Of a DNA stretch of 14,652 nucleotides, positions 11,601-14,652 are shown in pieces. Below the pieces are notes generated by a model. That model was not told the DNA's origin. It did not search any database and was given only the letters and a program-made list of their open reading frames with translations. Source of the DNA: Pavlovales sp. CCMP2436 (Eukaryota; Haptophyta; Pavlovophyceae; Pavlovales). Location of the stretch: assembly GCA_026770615.1 (NCBI GenBank), contig MU631440.1:219091-233742 (forward strand), written 5' to 3'. The stretch's first letter is position 1; every line of letters starts with the position of its first letter. A program made the position numbers and the translations under genes.

Positions 11601-12467
11601 CGTTCGCGCTGCCTCCCCCCCTGCCTTGTCTCGTGCGCAGAGGCCGAGGACCCGTTCCTGCACGCGATCTACACGCCCTACGTGCGCGCGCGCCTCGGTC
11701 GGCACACCGCGTCGCTGCGAGAGGTCTTCAACGTCTACGGCTCGATCGGCGCGAACAGGAGCTCCGGCAGATTTGACGGGGTCGTTGCGCAGACGGTGAT
11801 CGGTGCGCGCCTCCGCGCTGCCCCCCCTCCGTGCTGACAAGCCTCCGTATCCCTGCCCCTGCTGGCAAGCCTTGTTCACACTCGCCCATCTCTGAGCATA
11901 TCCCTCCCGGGCTCCTCCGCAGGCATGGACGACGCGCTCCTCGCCATGAGGAACGCCGATCTCGTCGGCGGCGAGGGGCGGATCACGCACAACGAAGCGG
12001 TCGGGCTGATTGCCGCGACACGCGCGGACCTGCAGCCGGTGGTGGACGTGTCGTTCCAGCTCCTCTTGGCGTTCGACGACTTCTGCGAGCTCATGGCGCG
12101 CTTCTGCTATTGCGACTTGCGGCTACAGCGCGGCGAGCTGGGCGGCCCGAAGGCGAGCGGCGTGCTTGGCTCCGAGCAGCAGGCGGTCAACGCGCTCCCG
12201 CGCGAGGGCCCTGACGACCAGGCGGGCGAGGGGCACCTGGCGGCGACCCGCCGCTTCGCAGACGTCCTCAACGAGTGGGTGGCGACCAAGTTGCTCGCGC
12301 GGCTCCTGCCCACGATGCGTGAGCAACTTGACAACGCCGCGTTCCAAATGATGGAGCGGATGCAGGAGCGCGCAGCGCGGGCCGAGCCGCTGGTGGCCGT
12401 CATCACGTCGTCGAGCGTCGTACATATGCCCCTCGTCGACATCAAGCCCGCAGTGGCGGCATCATGA
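43..12467 (+). CDS. Large multi-exon gene (5' partial): FN3-like / nucleoside-hydrolase-like / EF-hand-like fusion protein
   Basis: Spliced model, read directly: 43-746, 984-1083, 1357-1875, 2029-2105, 2448-2513, 3351-3529, 3858-3921, 4354-4400, 4851-4920, 5094-5177, 5627-5731, 6666-6737, 7311-7436, 7901-7968, 8343-8499, 8696-8823, 9088-9226, 9920-10060, 10174-10260, 10427-10614, 11023-11195, 11641-11802, 11923-12467. All introns are GT-AG except the sixth (GC-AG). Codon phase closes at every junction, giving 1332 whole codons plus a stop. Order of parts: low-complexity N-terminus, FN3-like domain, charged linker, nucleoside-hydrolase-like domain (family knowledge: IU-nucleoside hydrolase fold, N-ribosyl hydrolysis), helical EF-hand-like C-terminus. 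The hydrolase metal motif is degenerate, so activity is doubtful. The first exon follows an acceptor at 41-42, so the true start is upstream. An ATG at 984 is an alternative start. Exons 9-23 are strongly supported; exons 1, 3, 6 and 7 less so. It could be two genes, but no intervening stop or start forces that. Confidence 0.7.
984..1083 (+). CDS. Exon 2: start of FN3-like domain
   Basis: Follows AAATAAG and ends at donor GTGCGT. Reads MEDRQGQKEPAP then ILKLLSLAKHTATVSVRPRLA, resembling the first strands of a fibronectin type III domain. The leading ATG is in frame with the incoming phase, so it could be an internal Met or an alternative start codon. Confidence 0.55.
1235..1396 (+). repeat. 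Echo pair of exon 3 acceptor
   Basis: The exon 3 acceptor and first about 40 nt (1351-1396, CTGCAGCCGACAA...) have a diverged direct copy at about 1235-1282, including CTGCAGCCGACAA and the later GGCCGCC and ACCGACC blocks. Confidence 0.75.
1357..1875 (+). CDS. Exon 3: FN3-like middle with long low-complexity insertion
   Basis: Acceptor CTGCAG at 1351-1356, donor GTGCGC at 1876. Contains PTVHAWLAAAVCEWDG, then about 90 residues rich in S, P, G and A with the repeated phrase EGTGPLRPV, then VWEIRLGALNPGTVYTLRV, a typical FN3 F/G-strand signature (compare L-x-P-G-T-x-Y-x-x-R-V). The insertion interrupts the domain. An unrecognised intron inside the insertion is possible. Confidence 0.55.
2029..2105 (+). 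CDS. Exon 4: end of FN3-like domain
   Basis: Acceptor CTCTTAG, donor GTGAGT at 2106. Reads LSGTGAQLGESAEFQFTTL, matching the last strand of FN3 domains (E-F-x-F-T-T). Phase links exon 3 and exon 5. Confidence 0.6.
2095..2460 (+). repeat. Echoes of exon 4 donor and exon 5 acceptor within one intron
   Basis: Exon 4 end plus donor (ACGCCTCGTGAG with following C/T tract, 2098-2125) recurs at about 2200-2235 as ACGCCTAGTGAG plus C/T tract. The exon 5 start (TAGGCGCCTCCCTT, 2445-2458) recurs at about 2341-2354. The rest of the intron is pyrimidine-rich with no gene seen. Confidence 0.75.
2448..2513 (+). CDS. Exon 5: linker
   Basis: 22 codons between AGTAG and GTACGT: APPFADVPPSWRRIELSDLL then EE. 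Phase 0 at both ends. Both its edges have diverged copies in the flanking introns (see echo entries). No domain recognised. Confidence 0.6.
2466..2910 (+). repeat. Echoes of exon 5 end in the following intron
   Basis: Exon 5 (2472-2513) has a copy at about 2618-2647 (ATCCTGGCGACAGATTGAAC then TCTCGAGGAGG) and a short one at about 2883-2900 (CTCCGACCTGCTCGAACA). The intron also carries TG/TATG microsatellites (about 2526-2610, 2815-2872). Confidence 0.7.
2731..2804 (+). repeat. 38-bp tandem duplication
   Basis: A 36-nt block starting GGTCCTTTGCATTTG at 2731 is repeated exactly from 2769. It lies inside the intron after exon 5. Confidence 0.9.
3031..3380 (+). repeat. Triple acceptor array before exon 6
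   Basis: CTAACTGTGCGYAG|GACA followed by CTCCAGTG and CCCTCT occurs at 3066-3109, 3215-3258 and 3337-3380. The third starts the exon used in the model. Upstream AT-rich sequence (TAATCTAATTA) is also shared between the first and third copies. Confidence 0.85.
3351..3529 (+). CDS. Exon 6: Ala/Lys/Glu-rich linker, GC donor
   Basis: Acceptor TGCGTAG at 3344-3350, the third of three similar acceptors. Reads DTPTPVPSPPHVPLPEAQTA, then a charged helical stretch (KTAKEAAKKETEAKALVLKG), then RHDRLLALLVPVMRKH. The end is set at CACAG with a GC donor (GCGAAT), because only that phase joins exon 7. A GT at 3513 is an alternative end. Confidence 0.5.
3515..3625 (+). repeat. Echo of exon 6 end
   Basis: ATGCGCAAACACA (3516-3528) recurs as ATGCGCAAGCACA at about 3605-3617. 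A related GGCGAATAC appears after exon 6 and again at 3972. Confidence 0.55.
3760..3887 (+). repeat. Echo pair of exon 7 acceptor
   Basis: 37 nt beginning CGCACAGGCAGCGGCTGATC at 3851 is duplicated at 3760-3796 with one mismatch; spacing 91 nt. Confidence 0.9.
3858..3921 (+). CDS. Exon 7: Cys/His-containing linker
   Basis: Acceptor CGCACAG, donor GTAAAA at 3922. The only frame open across the exon gives QRLICAHRHACVLGGESKDS then Q. It is phase-compatible with exon 6 (GC donor) and with exon 8. A 37-nt near-identical copy of its start lies at 3760-3796, so acceptor choice is uncertain. Confidence 0.4.
4034..4199 (+). repeat. 23-25 bp minisatellite in intron
   Basis: About seven units of type GCGTCCCCTCTGAACCCGCC start at 4034, 4057, 4080, 4105, 4128, 4151 and 4176. 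No coding role seen on the plus strand. Confidence 0.9.
4354..4400 (+). CDS. Exon 8: linker to hydrolase domain
   Basis: Acceptor TTCAG, donor GTGCAC at 4401. Reads AHALVSAEEARTQMG plus a split Arg codon. Phase 2 at the end fits exon 9 exactly. Confidence 0.6.
4384..4620 (+). repeat. Three copies of exon 8 end with donor
   Basis: CGCAGATGGGCAG|GTGC at the exon end recurs at 4497-4513 and, as CGCGGGTGGGCAG|GTGT, at 4598-4614. Both downstream copies are also preceded by an AG, giving 19-nt units bracketed by AG and GT. The rest of 4401-4850 is AT-rich microsatellite. Confidence 0.88.
4851..4920 (+). CDS. Exon 9: first strand of nucleoside-hydrolase-like domain, degenerate metal motif
   Basis: Acceptor TTGATAG, donor GTAATA. 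Reads KYDFQRKQLIIILAPGPNIE then AAK. Family members carry DPGPDxDD (or DxDxGxDD) here, which binds Ca2+ and activates water. In this copy the Asp positions read A, N, E and A. Confidence 0.7.
4989..5075 (+). repeat. Dispersed intronic repeat, copy A
   Basis: Lies in the intron between exons 9 and 10. About 73 nt are roughly 90% identical (7 mismatches by eye) to the reverse complement of the copy in the intron between exons 21 and 22. It includes GACGCTGACACCCGGGGCC. Confidence 0.9.
5094..5177 (+). CDS. Exon 10: nucleoside-hydrolase-like domain
   Basis: 28 codons between AATAAG and GTGAGC: ALLVAARLHIEG then ACEIVAVIANGGGSAE. The V-x-A-V-x-A-N-G-G pattern is typical of the second strand of this fold. 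Confidence 0.8.
5168..5555 (+). repeat. Echoes of exon 10 end in the following intron
   Basis: GCCGAG|GTGAG at 5172-5182 recurs at 5224-5234 and as GCCGAGGTGAA at about 5540-5550. AGATCGTCACGGTTGA at about 5395 also resembles exon 10 interior (5138-5153). The intron holds further short direct repeats around GACTGTCTG and GAGACCC (5418-5495). Confidence 0.65.
5627..5731 (+). CDS. Exon 11: nucleoside-hydrolase-like domain
   Basis: 35 codons between GCCTAG and GTATAT: VTRARAVLARAILNSQRLF, then DVPVGVGEAVEAQAYE. The RA-x-LAR helix and the DVPVGVG strand are classic landmarks of the family. Confidence 0.82.
5707..6055 (+). repeat. Three copies of exon 11 end with donor
   Basis: GTCGAGGCACAGGCCTACGAG|GTA (5711-5734) recurs at 5907-5930 and, more diverged, at 6027-6050. 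A 22-nt block GTCGACAACAAAGAAATTT is also tandem-duplicated (about 5979 and 6001). The rest of the 934-bp intron (5732-6665) shows no gene. Confidence 0.9.
5869..6165. repeat. Inverted and direct copies of a GTGACCCACCCCCTGCGTAT motif
   Basis: GTGACCCACACCCCCTGCGT at 5869 has a direct partner at about 6052-6074 and an inverted partner at 6143-6165, so the RNA could fold back on itself here. Confidence 0.75.
6531..6685 (+). repeat. Echo of exon 12 acceptor
   Basis: GCAG followed by CGGAGAGCTAC occurs at 6535-6550 and again at the exon start (6662-6677). Confidence 0.75.
6666..6737 (+). CDS. Exon 12: nucleoside-hydrolase-like domain
   Basis: 24 codons between TTTGCAG and GTGTGT: SESYEYSFPGYSNVDAAGLP then SGRK. 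Its last 42 nt recur at 6805-6846 and 6932-6974, and a weaker copy lies near 7029-7056. Confidence 0.75.
6696..7060 (+). repeat. Four copies of exon 12 end with donor
   Basis: The last 42 nt of exon 12 (6696-6737) recur at 6805-6846 (4 mismatches) and 6932-6974 (one insertion, one mismatch). A weaker copy lies at about 7029-7056. Each of the first three ends GGTCGCAAG|GT. The intron start (GTGTGT...TATGSCGTTTT) is duplicated too. Confidence 0.93.
7097..7330 (+). repeat. Echo of exon 13 acceptor and CA tracts
   Basis: CACAAAG|GTGTTGCGCGCGGTGCT (7154-7176) parallels the real CACACAG|GTGCTGCGTGCGGTGCT (7304-7327). The C-rich and CA-rich blocks before each are also repeated. Confidence 0.85.
7311..7436 (+). 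CDS. Exon 13: nucleoside-hydrolase-like domain
   Basis: 42 codons after a CA tract ending in CAG, donor GTGCGC. Reads VLRAVLESALPHSLTFVLLS then ALTDMAALIRESEKLLLKKI and DG. It matches the 'SLTFV..S.L.D.A.LI' segment of the family. Confidence 0.82.
7437..7900 (+). repeat. Intron after exon 13: G-rich tracts and short echoes
   Basis: GTGCGCGCGTT after exon 13 recurs at about 7507-7518, and as ATGCGCGCTTTTG at about 7749. Runs of G (7461-7500, 7541-7558) are present. No gene seen. Confidence 0.6.
7901..7968 (+). CDS. Exon 14: nucleoside-hydrolase-like domain
   Basis: Acceptor CTCGCAG, donor GTGATA at 7969. Reads VTLMGGVKLSWSAGDNRLRG then ID plus a split Arg codon. V-x-x-M-G-G is the conserved strand before the substrate loop. 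Confidence 0.8.
7948..8251 (+). repeat. Three copies of exon 14 end
   Basis: CAGGCTGCGTGGCATTGACAG at 7948-7968 (with GT donor) recurs at 8192-8212 (diverged) and 8231-8251, the latter followed by AT instead of GT. Confidence 0.9.
8007..8149 (+). repeat. 11-bp minisatellite, 13 units
   Basis: GTAATAATAAT is repeated in perfect 11-nt register 13 times (8007, 8018 ... 8139) with a few substitutions. It is flanked by GAT and TAG trinucleotide runs and lies in the intron after exon 14. Confidence 0.95.
8343..8499 (+). CDS. Exon 15: nucleoside-hydrolase-like domain, N-rich active-site loop
   Basis: Acceptor ATCGATAG, donor GTGATC. Reads PDFAEPDNAANNTLDLGAAC, then VVYAWLTKHRLPMRIVGREA and LCQLPMRMFKDK. 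PD-x-AANN-x-x-D-x-x-A corresponds to the Asn/Asp loop that contacts the ribose in this family. Confidence 0.85.
8696..8823 (+). CDS. Exon 16: nucleoside-hydrolase-like domain, C-terminal half
   Basis: Acceptor CTTCAG, donor GTAAGC. Reads AEECPHDPVVRFIRRAQDMG, then LARLWKRVCRGEVPDRDRKW and FF. The 'DPV..F...AQ..GL..LW...C.G..P.R....WF' pattern is shared with large protist nucleoside-hydrolase-like proteins as I recall them. Confidence 0.85.
9088..9226 (+). CDS. Exon 17: end of nucleoside-hydrolase-like domain
   Basis: Acceptor CTGCAG, donor GTAATT at 9227. Reads AFCAVGAAEFERKNYNRLSE, then YFPIERRLDGWVKPYDTVAI and LCALGS. KPYD-x-x-A corresponds to the conserved late Asp of the active site, retained here. 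Confidence 0.85.
9265..9300. other. Hairpin in the intron after exon 17
   Basis: TCGCTCTCCCTGCC and GGCGGGGAGAGCGC face each other across a TTTCTA loop, about 13 of 14 pairs. Such a hairpin could act in RNA folding or be chance. Confidence 0.6.
9622..9945 (+). repeat. Three copies of exon 18 acceptor
   Basis: CGCGCAG followed by ATCGRCGCGCGCCCG is at 9624, 9740 (ATTGACACGCGCCTG) and 9913 (used in the model). The first copy is followed 18 nt later by a good donor GTAAGT. The 693-bp intron also holds the exon-like block 9287-9336. Confidence 0.9.
9920..10060 (+). CDS. Exon 18: region after the hydrolase domain
   Basis: Acceptor TCGCGCAG, the third of three similar ones (9630, 9745, 9919). Donor GTGCGT. 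Reads IDARPQIFKFGEAKVASQLF, then LFDTAAIAVATQPVKDVMSQ and TLDSLVQ. Not assigned to a known domain. Confidence 0.75.
10174..10260 (+). CDS. Exon 19
   Basis: 29 codons between CACTGAAG and a donor GTGAAA: SWEAGYTVLRPRTPETQRST then IPRGASIFA. No domain recognised. Phase 0 at both ends. Confidence 0.65.
10345..10440 (+). repeat. Echo of exon 20 acceptor
   Basis: AATAGGTGGAGGAG occurs at 10362-10375 and 10422-10435, each preceded by GTTGTTG. The second is the modelled exon start. Confidence 0.85.
10427..10614 (+). CDS. Exon 20
   Basis: Acceptor AATAATAG, donor GTCCGA at 10615. Reads VEELCAQLGLLRVRG, a G/E-rich turn, LTPADVHLAFVRTVQMRSGR, then IGKRRKAVDGEDDAHGPA and a split Arg codon. Helical, with a basic patch GKRRK. 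Without splicing the frame runs to a TGA at 10643, a possible truncated isoform. Confidence 0.65.
10608..11035 (+). repeat. Duplicated AGGTCSGAGCTG spanning the intron between exons 20 and 21
   Basis: CCAGGTCCGAGCTG at the donor (10611-10624) and GCAGGTCGGAGCTG at the acceptor (11020-11033) match at 12 of 14 positions. Both read Arg-Ser-Glu-Leu in frame. The remaining intron carries ATGTACAG/ATGTATAG repeats and no recognised gene. Confidence 0.85.
11023..11195 (+). CDS. Exon 21: helical segment
   Basis: Acceptor TGCCGCAG, donor GTACGC at 11196. Reads SELISMPEMIGTLVRLAKAL, then QRKANPAAPLAAHLGSLADR and FEALLQGAVVPRLRLRT. Predominantly helical; not assigned. Confidence 0.75.
11175..11345 (+). 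repeat. Echo of exon 21 end
   Basis: CTGCGCCTGCGCACCAGTAC at the exon end resembles CTGCAGCTGCACACCAGGTA at about 11323-11342, again with a donor-like GT. A T/C tract lies between. Confidence 0.6.
11370..11464 (-). repeat. Dispersed intronic repeat, copy B (inverted relative to A)
   Basis: Reverse-complement partner of 4989-5075, with the core GGCCCCGGGTGTCAGCGTC. It has about 24 extra nt near the AT-rich end (GCATCATAACCAGCATAACA), absent from copy A. The two partners sit about 6.3 kb apart in different introns of one gene. Confidence 0.9.
11641..11802 (+). CDS. Exon 22: start of EF-hand-like region
   Basis: Acceptor GTGCGCAG, donor GTGCGC at 11803. Reads AEDPFLHAIYTPYVRARLGR, then HTASLREVFNVYGSIGANRS and SGRFDGVVAQTVI. 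The 'LREVFNVYG' helix resembles the first helix of divergent EF-hand modules in algal and flagellar proteins. Confidence 0.75.
11923..12467 (+). CDS. Exon 23: EF-hand-like segment and C-terminus
   Basis: Acceptor CTCCGCAG. Two bases complete a Gly codon, then MDDALLAMRNADLVGGEGRI, THNEAVGLIAATRADLQPVV and LLLAFDDFCELMARF. This is a helix-loop-helix pair like a divergent EF-hand without a canonical Ca2+ loop. A long helical tail follows and ends at a TGA at 12465-12467. ATG at 11925 is internal. Confidence 0.8.
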
Positions 12468-13190
12468 TACGCGTATCTGCTATGTTAGACGTTATTGAGC
12501 TGGTCTCCGTTAGTTATATTGCAGCCCCGGTGCGCTGTATCAGTGTTTGATGTGATTATTATAGATATCACGAGCATTTAGTTGAAAAAGTCACGTGTGC
12601 AAATTCACTTGACATCGCAAGAAGGACCACAGGGCGCACGACGGGCTGCCCGCATCGCTGCTTGTGATGTGCCTACTACACGCAGCAGCGCGTGGCGCAG
12701 GCCAACTCCGGTTGAAAAAGTCGTCACCGTCGGTGCGCACGGTGTTCCTTATTCGTGGGACGAGCAGGACACCAGGGCACACGAGCTCTCTGCGCCTACG
12801 CGTGCGTGGCCGCACGCGCGCTTCCACCTCCTTGCCTGCTCCGCGCAGCTCGCGCGCCGCGCGAGCCGAGCGCGCTGCGCGCTAACCGCTCGTGCGCAGG
12901 CAAGAAAGCTACCGAGTGCTCGAAGGCACCCACCAACCTAGAACTACCCGTGCGAAAAGTTACCAGGCGATCGACGTACCCGAAGCAGTCGTCGCCAACA
13001 TCGTGTGCGGGCTTCGAGCATGATCGAGGGCGAGACTGGTAGCTACTAATATAAAGACATTGAGCGAGGCATGAGCGTGTAAATATCTAGAAATACGTCC
13101 GTCCCCTAAAAGGTCTCCAACGGACCTAAGTGTTGAGAAGCACTCAGATCAAAGGACCTTTGCAGAGCACACGGATATGAGTATATTGAC
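12468..13190. other. Intergenic region, weak coding-like traces
   Basis: Downstream of the large gene. A GTTGAAAAAGTC block is at 12581 and 12711, each followed by a related GGACACCAGGG/GGACCACAGGG segment, suggesting an old about 130-bp duplication. The plus frame around 12710-12820 (PTPVEKVVTVGAHGVPYSWD) looks protein-like, but neighbours do not support an exon. No recognised gene. Confidence 0.4.
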
Positions 13191-13359
13191 TGATAGGGAT
13201 TCAAGCTGGCGTCTGACTGTCCTGAATGTTTTGCTGGTCTGAGCGCTGCGTCGCCCAAGCCAGCGCAGCCGACCAAGGCACGCAGCAGGCAATAGGCGAC
13301 GCAGCGCTCAGACCAGCACAACATTCAGAACAGTCAGACGCCAGCTTGAATCCCTATCA
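13191..13359. mobile_element. MITE-like hairpin element with 65-bp inverted arms
   Basis: Arms 13191-13255 and 13295-13359 are inverted copies matching at 63 of 65 positions, around a 39-nt loop. Termini TGATAGGGATTCAAG...CTTGAATCCCTATCA. No ORF for a transposase and no clear target-site duplication. This size and structure fit a non-autonomous foldback or MITE-type transposon. The 3' end of the unspliced ankyrin frame lies inside it. Confidence 0.85.
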
Positions 13360-13577
13360 TAAATATATAATATAATTGGACTGCAAATATAGTTAATGCT
13401 TCTGAATAATTTAATGAATTTGTTGTTGTCATATATTATCAGATCTGAGCGGCGGCCGCCCTGGCATCCGATCAACAGCCTGGTCCCTCTTCTTTCCTGA
13501 CGCAATTCCTCCTGGCGTGTGCGCGCGCGCGGCTGACGCCGTCCCTCCTGCACTCGCGATGTGCACCGTAGGCGCAC

Positions 13578-14107
13578 CTCGAGCTGGGCGCCGCCAAAGA
13601 AGAGTATGGTGAACCCTTCAGTGTGTGTGGCCAGCACGTCGGCGCCCGCCTCGAGCAGGAAACGCGCGCATTCGGCGTGGCCTCCCATGCTCGCCCTCAT
13701 CAGCGCCGTGATGCCCACCGCATCGGCGTGGTTCACGTTGGCGCCCGCCTCGAGCAAGAGGCACACGCACTCGGCGTGGCCCGCAGCGCTCGCCCACATC
13801 AGCGCAGTGCGGCCATGCCCATCGGTGTGGTTCACGTTGGCGCCGGCCTCGAGCAGGAGGCTTGCGCAGTCGATCTGCCCACTGATACTCGCATCCAGCA
13901 ACGCAGTGAAGCCCTGTCCATCGGCATGGTTCACGTTGGCGCCGGCTTCGAGCAGGAGGCCCGTGCACGTGACGTTGCCGTGGGCAATTGCATACATCAG
14001 CGCAATGCACCCAATCTCATCCGCATGATTTGCGTCAGTGCCGGCCTCGAGCAGGGCTCGCACATGGCCCACATCCCCAGCAATGCAAGCGTCGATGAGC
14101 GCCACCG
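13578..14107 (-). CDS. Ankyrin-repeat protein, single exon recognised (partial)
   Basis: Five 33-residue ankyrin units in register, e.g. TALMWASAAGHAECVCLLLE followed by AGANVNHAD. A degenerate sixth unit follows (TILFFGGAQLE). Ankyrin repeats mediate protein-protein contacts; no partner can be named. An in-frame TGA at 14109-14111 precedes the first unit and there is no ATG before repeat 2 (13995-13997), so an upstream exon spliced at the AG at 14108-14109 is likely. I end the exon at 13578 because CTCGAG is followed by a GTGCGC donor like those of the large gene. Unspliced, the frame runs on through AT-rich, non-protein-like sequence into the hairpin element and stops at 13308. Convergent with the large gene. 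Pseudogene status cannot be excluded. Confidence 0.7.
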
Positions 14108-14582
14108 CTCAGTCTTTTAAACTCGGGCGGAAAAGCTCTCAACTTTTGATGCGGAAAATCATGCATGACTCGGGCGGAAAAAAACAAGGCACCTTGTTTT
14201 GCCAGACTCAGGCGAAGTCCTACACCGACAGCCTGGGGATACACCAACATTCACAAACTAACTACGGCTAAATCTGCACTACACAAGGCAAAGGAAGCAC
14301 GGGGCGGCGCCTTTATTACTGATAGGGCTTCAAGCTGGTGACTGACTGTCTTGGAAGTTGTGCGGTGCCTATATGACAAAGTTTTGTGGTGCGTGAGTAC
14401 GCCAGGGTCAAAGTTCCAACTAGTGGGGCATTCCCGCACCGTGAGGGGGAAAGTTCGGATCGGCAGATTGGAGCCCCTTAATCCTGATATATTATATACA
14501 TATATATATATTAATGTAGGGGGGTTCGGGCTGGCGGTACGTTTCAAGTTCAAGTCAGGCTGATCTAAGCGCTCTGACGCAG
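14108..14582. other. Region upstream of the ankyrin exon: short repeats and a palindrome
   Basis: ACTCGGGCGGAAAA occurs at 14121-14134 and 14168-14181, with a degenerate third (ACTCAGGCGAA) at about 14206. A near-perfect palindrome AAAACAAGGCACCTTGTTTT sits at 14181-14200. This may be the ankyrin gene's intron or promoter; no gene identified. Confidence 0.55.
14320..14365 (+). mobile_element. Solo partial terminus of the same element
   Basis: TGATAGGGCTTCAAGCTGG and the following bases match the 13191 arm at about 38 of 46 positions. No inverted partner is seen before the window end, so this is a truncated copy or one end of a longer relative. Confidence 0.75.
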
Positions 14583-14652
14583 GCTCCTACGCGCTACGCC
14601 GAAGTGGGGAGCTGGTAGAAGTGGTGGATGATGAGGAAGCCGAAAACAAAGC
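14583..14652 (+). CDS. Probable 5' part of an exon of another gene, cut by the window end
   Basis: Acceptor CTCTGACGCAG at 14572-14582. One frame only is open to the end: SYALRRSGELVEVVDDEEAE then NK. GC content and residue mix look coding, but the length is short and nothing is recognised. Confidence 0.35.

Noticed and set aside
14251..14553. Minus-strand 100-residue frame
   Set aside because: It overlaps the solo transposon-like terminus and an AT microsatellite, and shows no domain.

Overview
The window is nuclear DNA of a eukaryote. GC-rich coding segments are separated by introns full of CA/TG runs, poly-pyrimidine tracts, AT-rich microsatellites and minisatellites, with GT-AG (occasionally GC-AG) boundaries. 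The protein types (a protist-style nucleoside-hydrolase-like domain, an EF-hand-like C-terminus, a 'LLEAGANVNHAD' ankyrin protein) suggest a unicellular alga or other free-living protist, perhaps haptophyte, dinoflagellate or stramenopile. The sequence alone does not settle which.

Positions 43-12467 (+) can be read as one multi-exon gene, open at its 5' end. I placed 23 exons by hand. The reading frame is preserved across every junction: 4001 nt, i.e. 2 nt of a split codon, 1332 codons and a stop. The product begins with a low-complexity region (exon 1). A fibronectin-III-like domain with a long S/G/P-rich insertion follows (exons 2-4), then an Ala/Lys/Glu-rich linker (exons 5-9), a nucleoside-hydrolase-like domain (exons 10-18) and a helical C-terminus with an EF-hand-like segment (exons 19-23). 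The usual Asp-rich metal-binding motif at the start of the hydrolase domain appears as APGPNIEAAK, so this is probably a pseudoenzyme or a divergent binding module.

The most striking feature lies in the introns. At about 18 exon boundaries the exon edge (about 12-45 nt) plus its splice site and nearby intron sequence is present again, one to three times, as a diverged direct copy in the adjacent intron. These 'splice-junction echoes' carry AG and/or GT and look like tandem duplications. At the exon 20/21 boundary the pattern fits intron gain by tandem duplication of an AGGT-containing exon segment.

Positions 12468-13190 are mostly intergenic, with weak coding-like traces. A 169-bp hairpin element resembling a MITE lies at 13191-13359, and a second partial copy of its terminus is at 14320. 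On the minus strand, 13578-14107 is an ankyrin-repeat exon, convergent with the large gene. The last 70 bases look like the start of a plus-strand exon of a further gene. No rRNA, tRNA or CRISPR array is seen.
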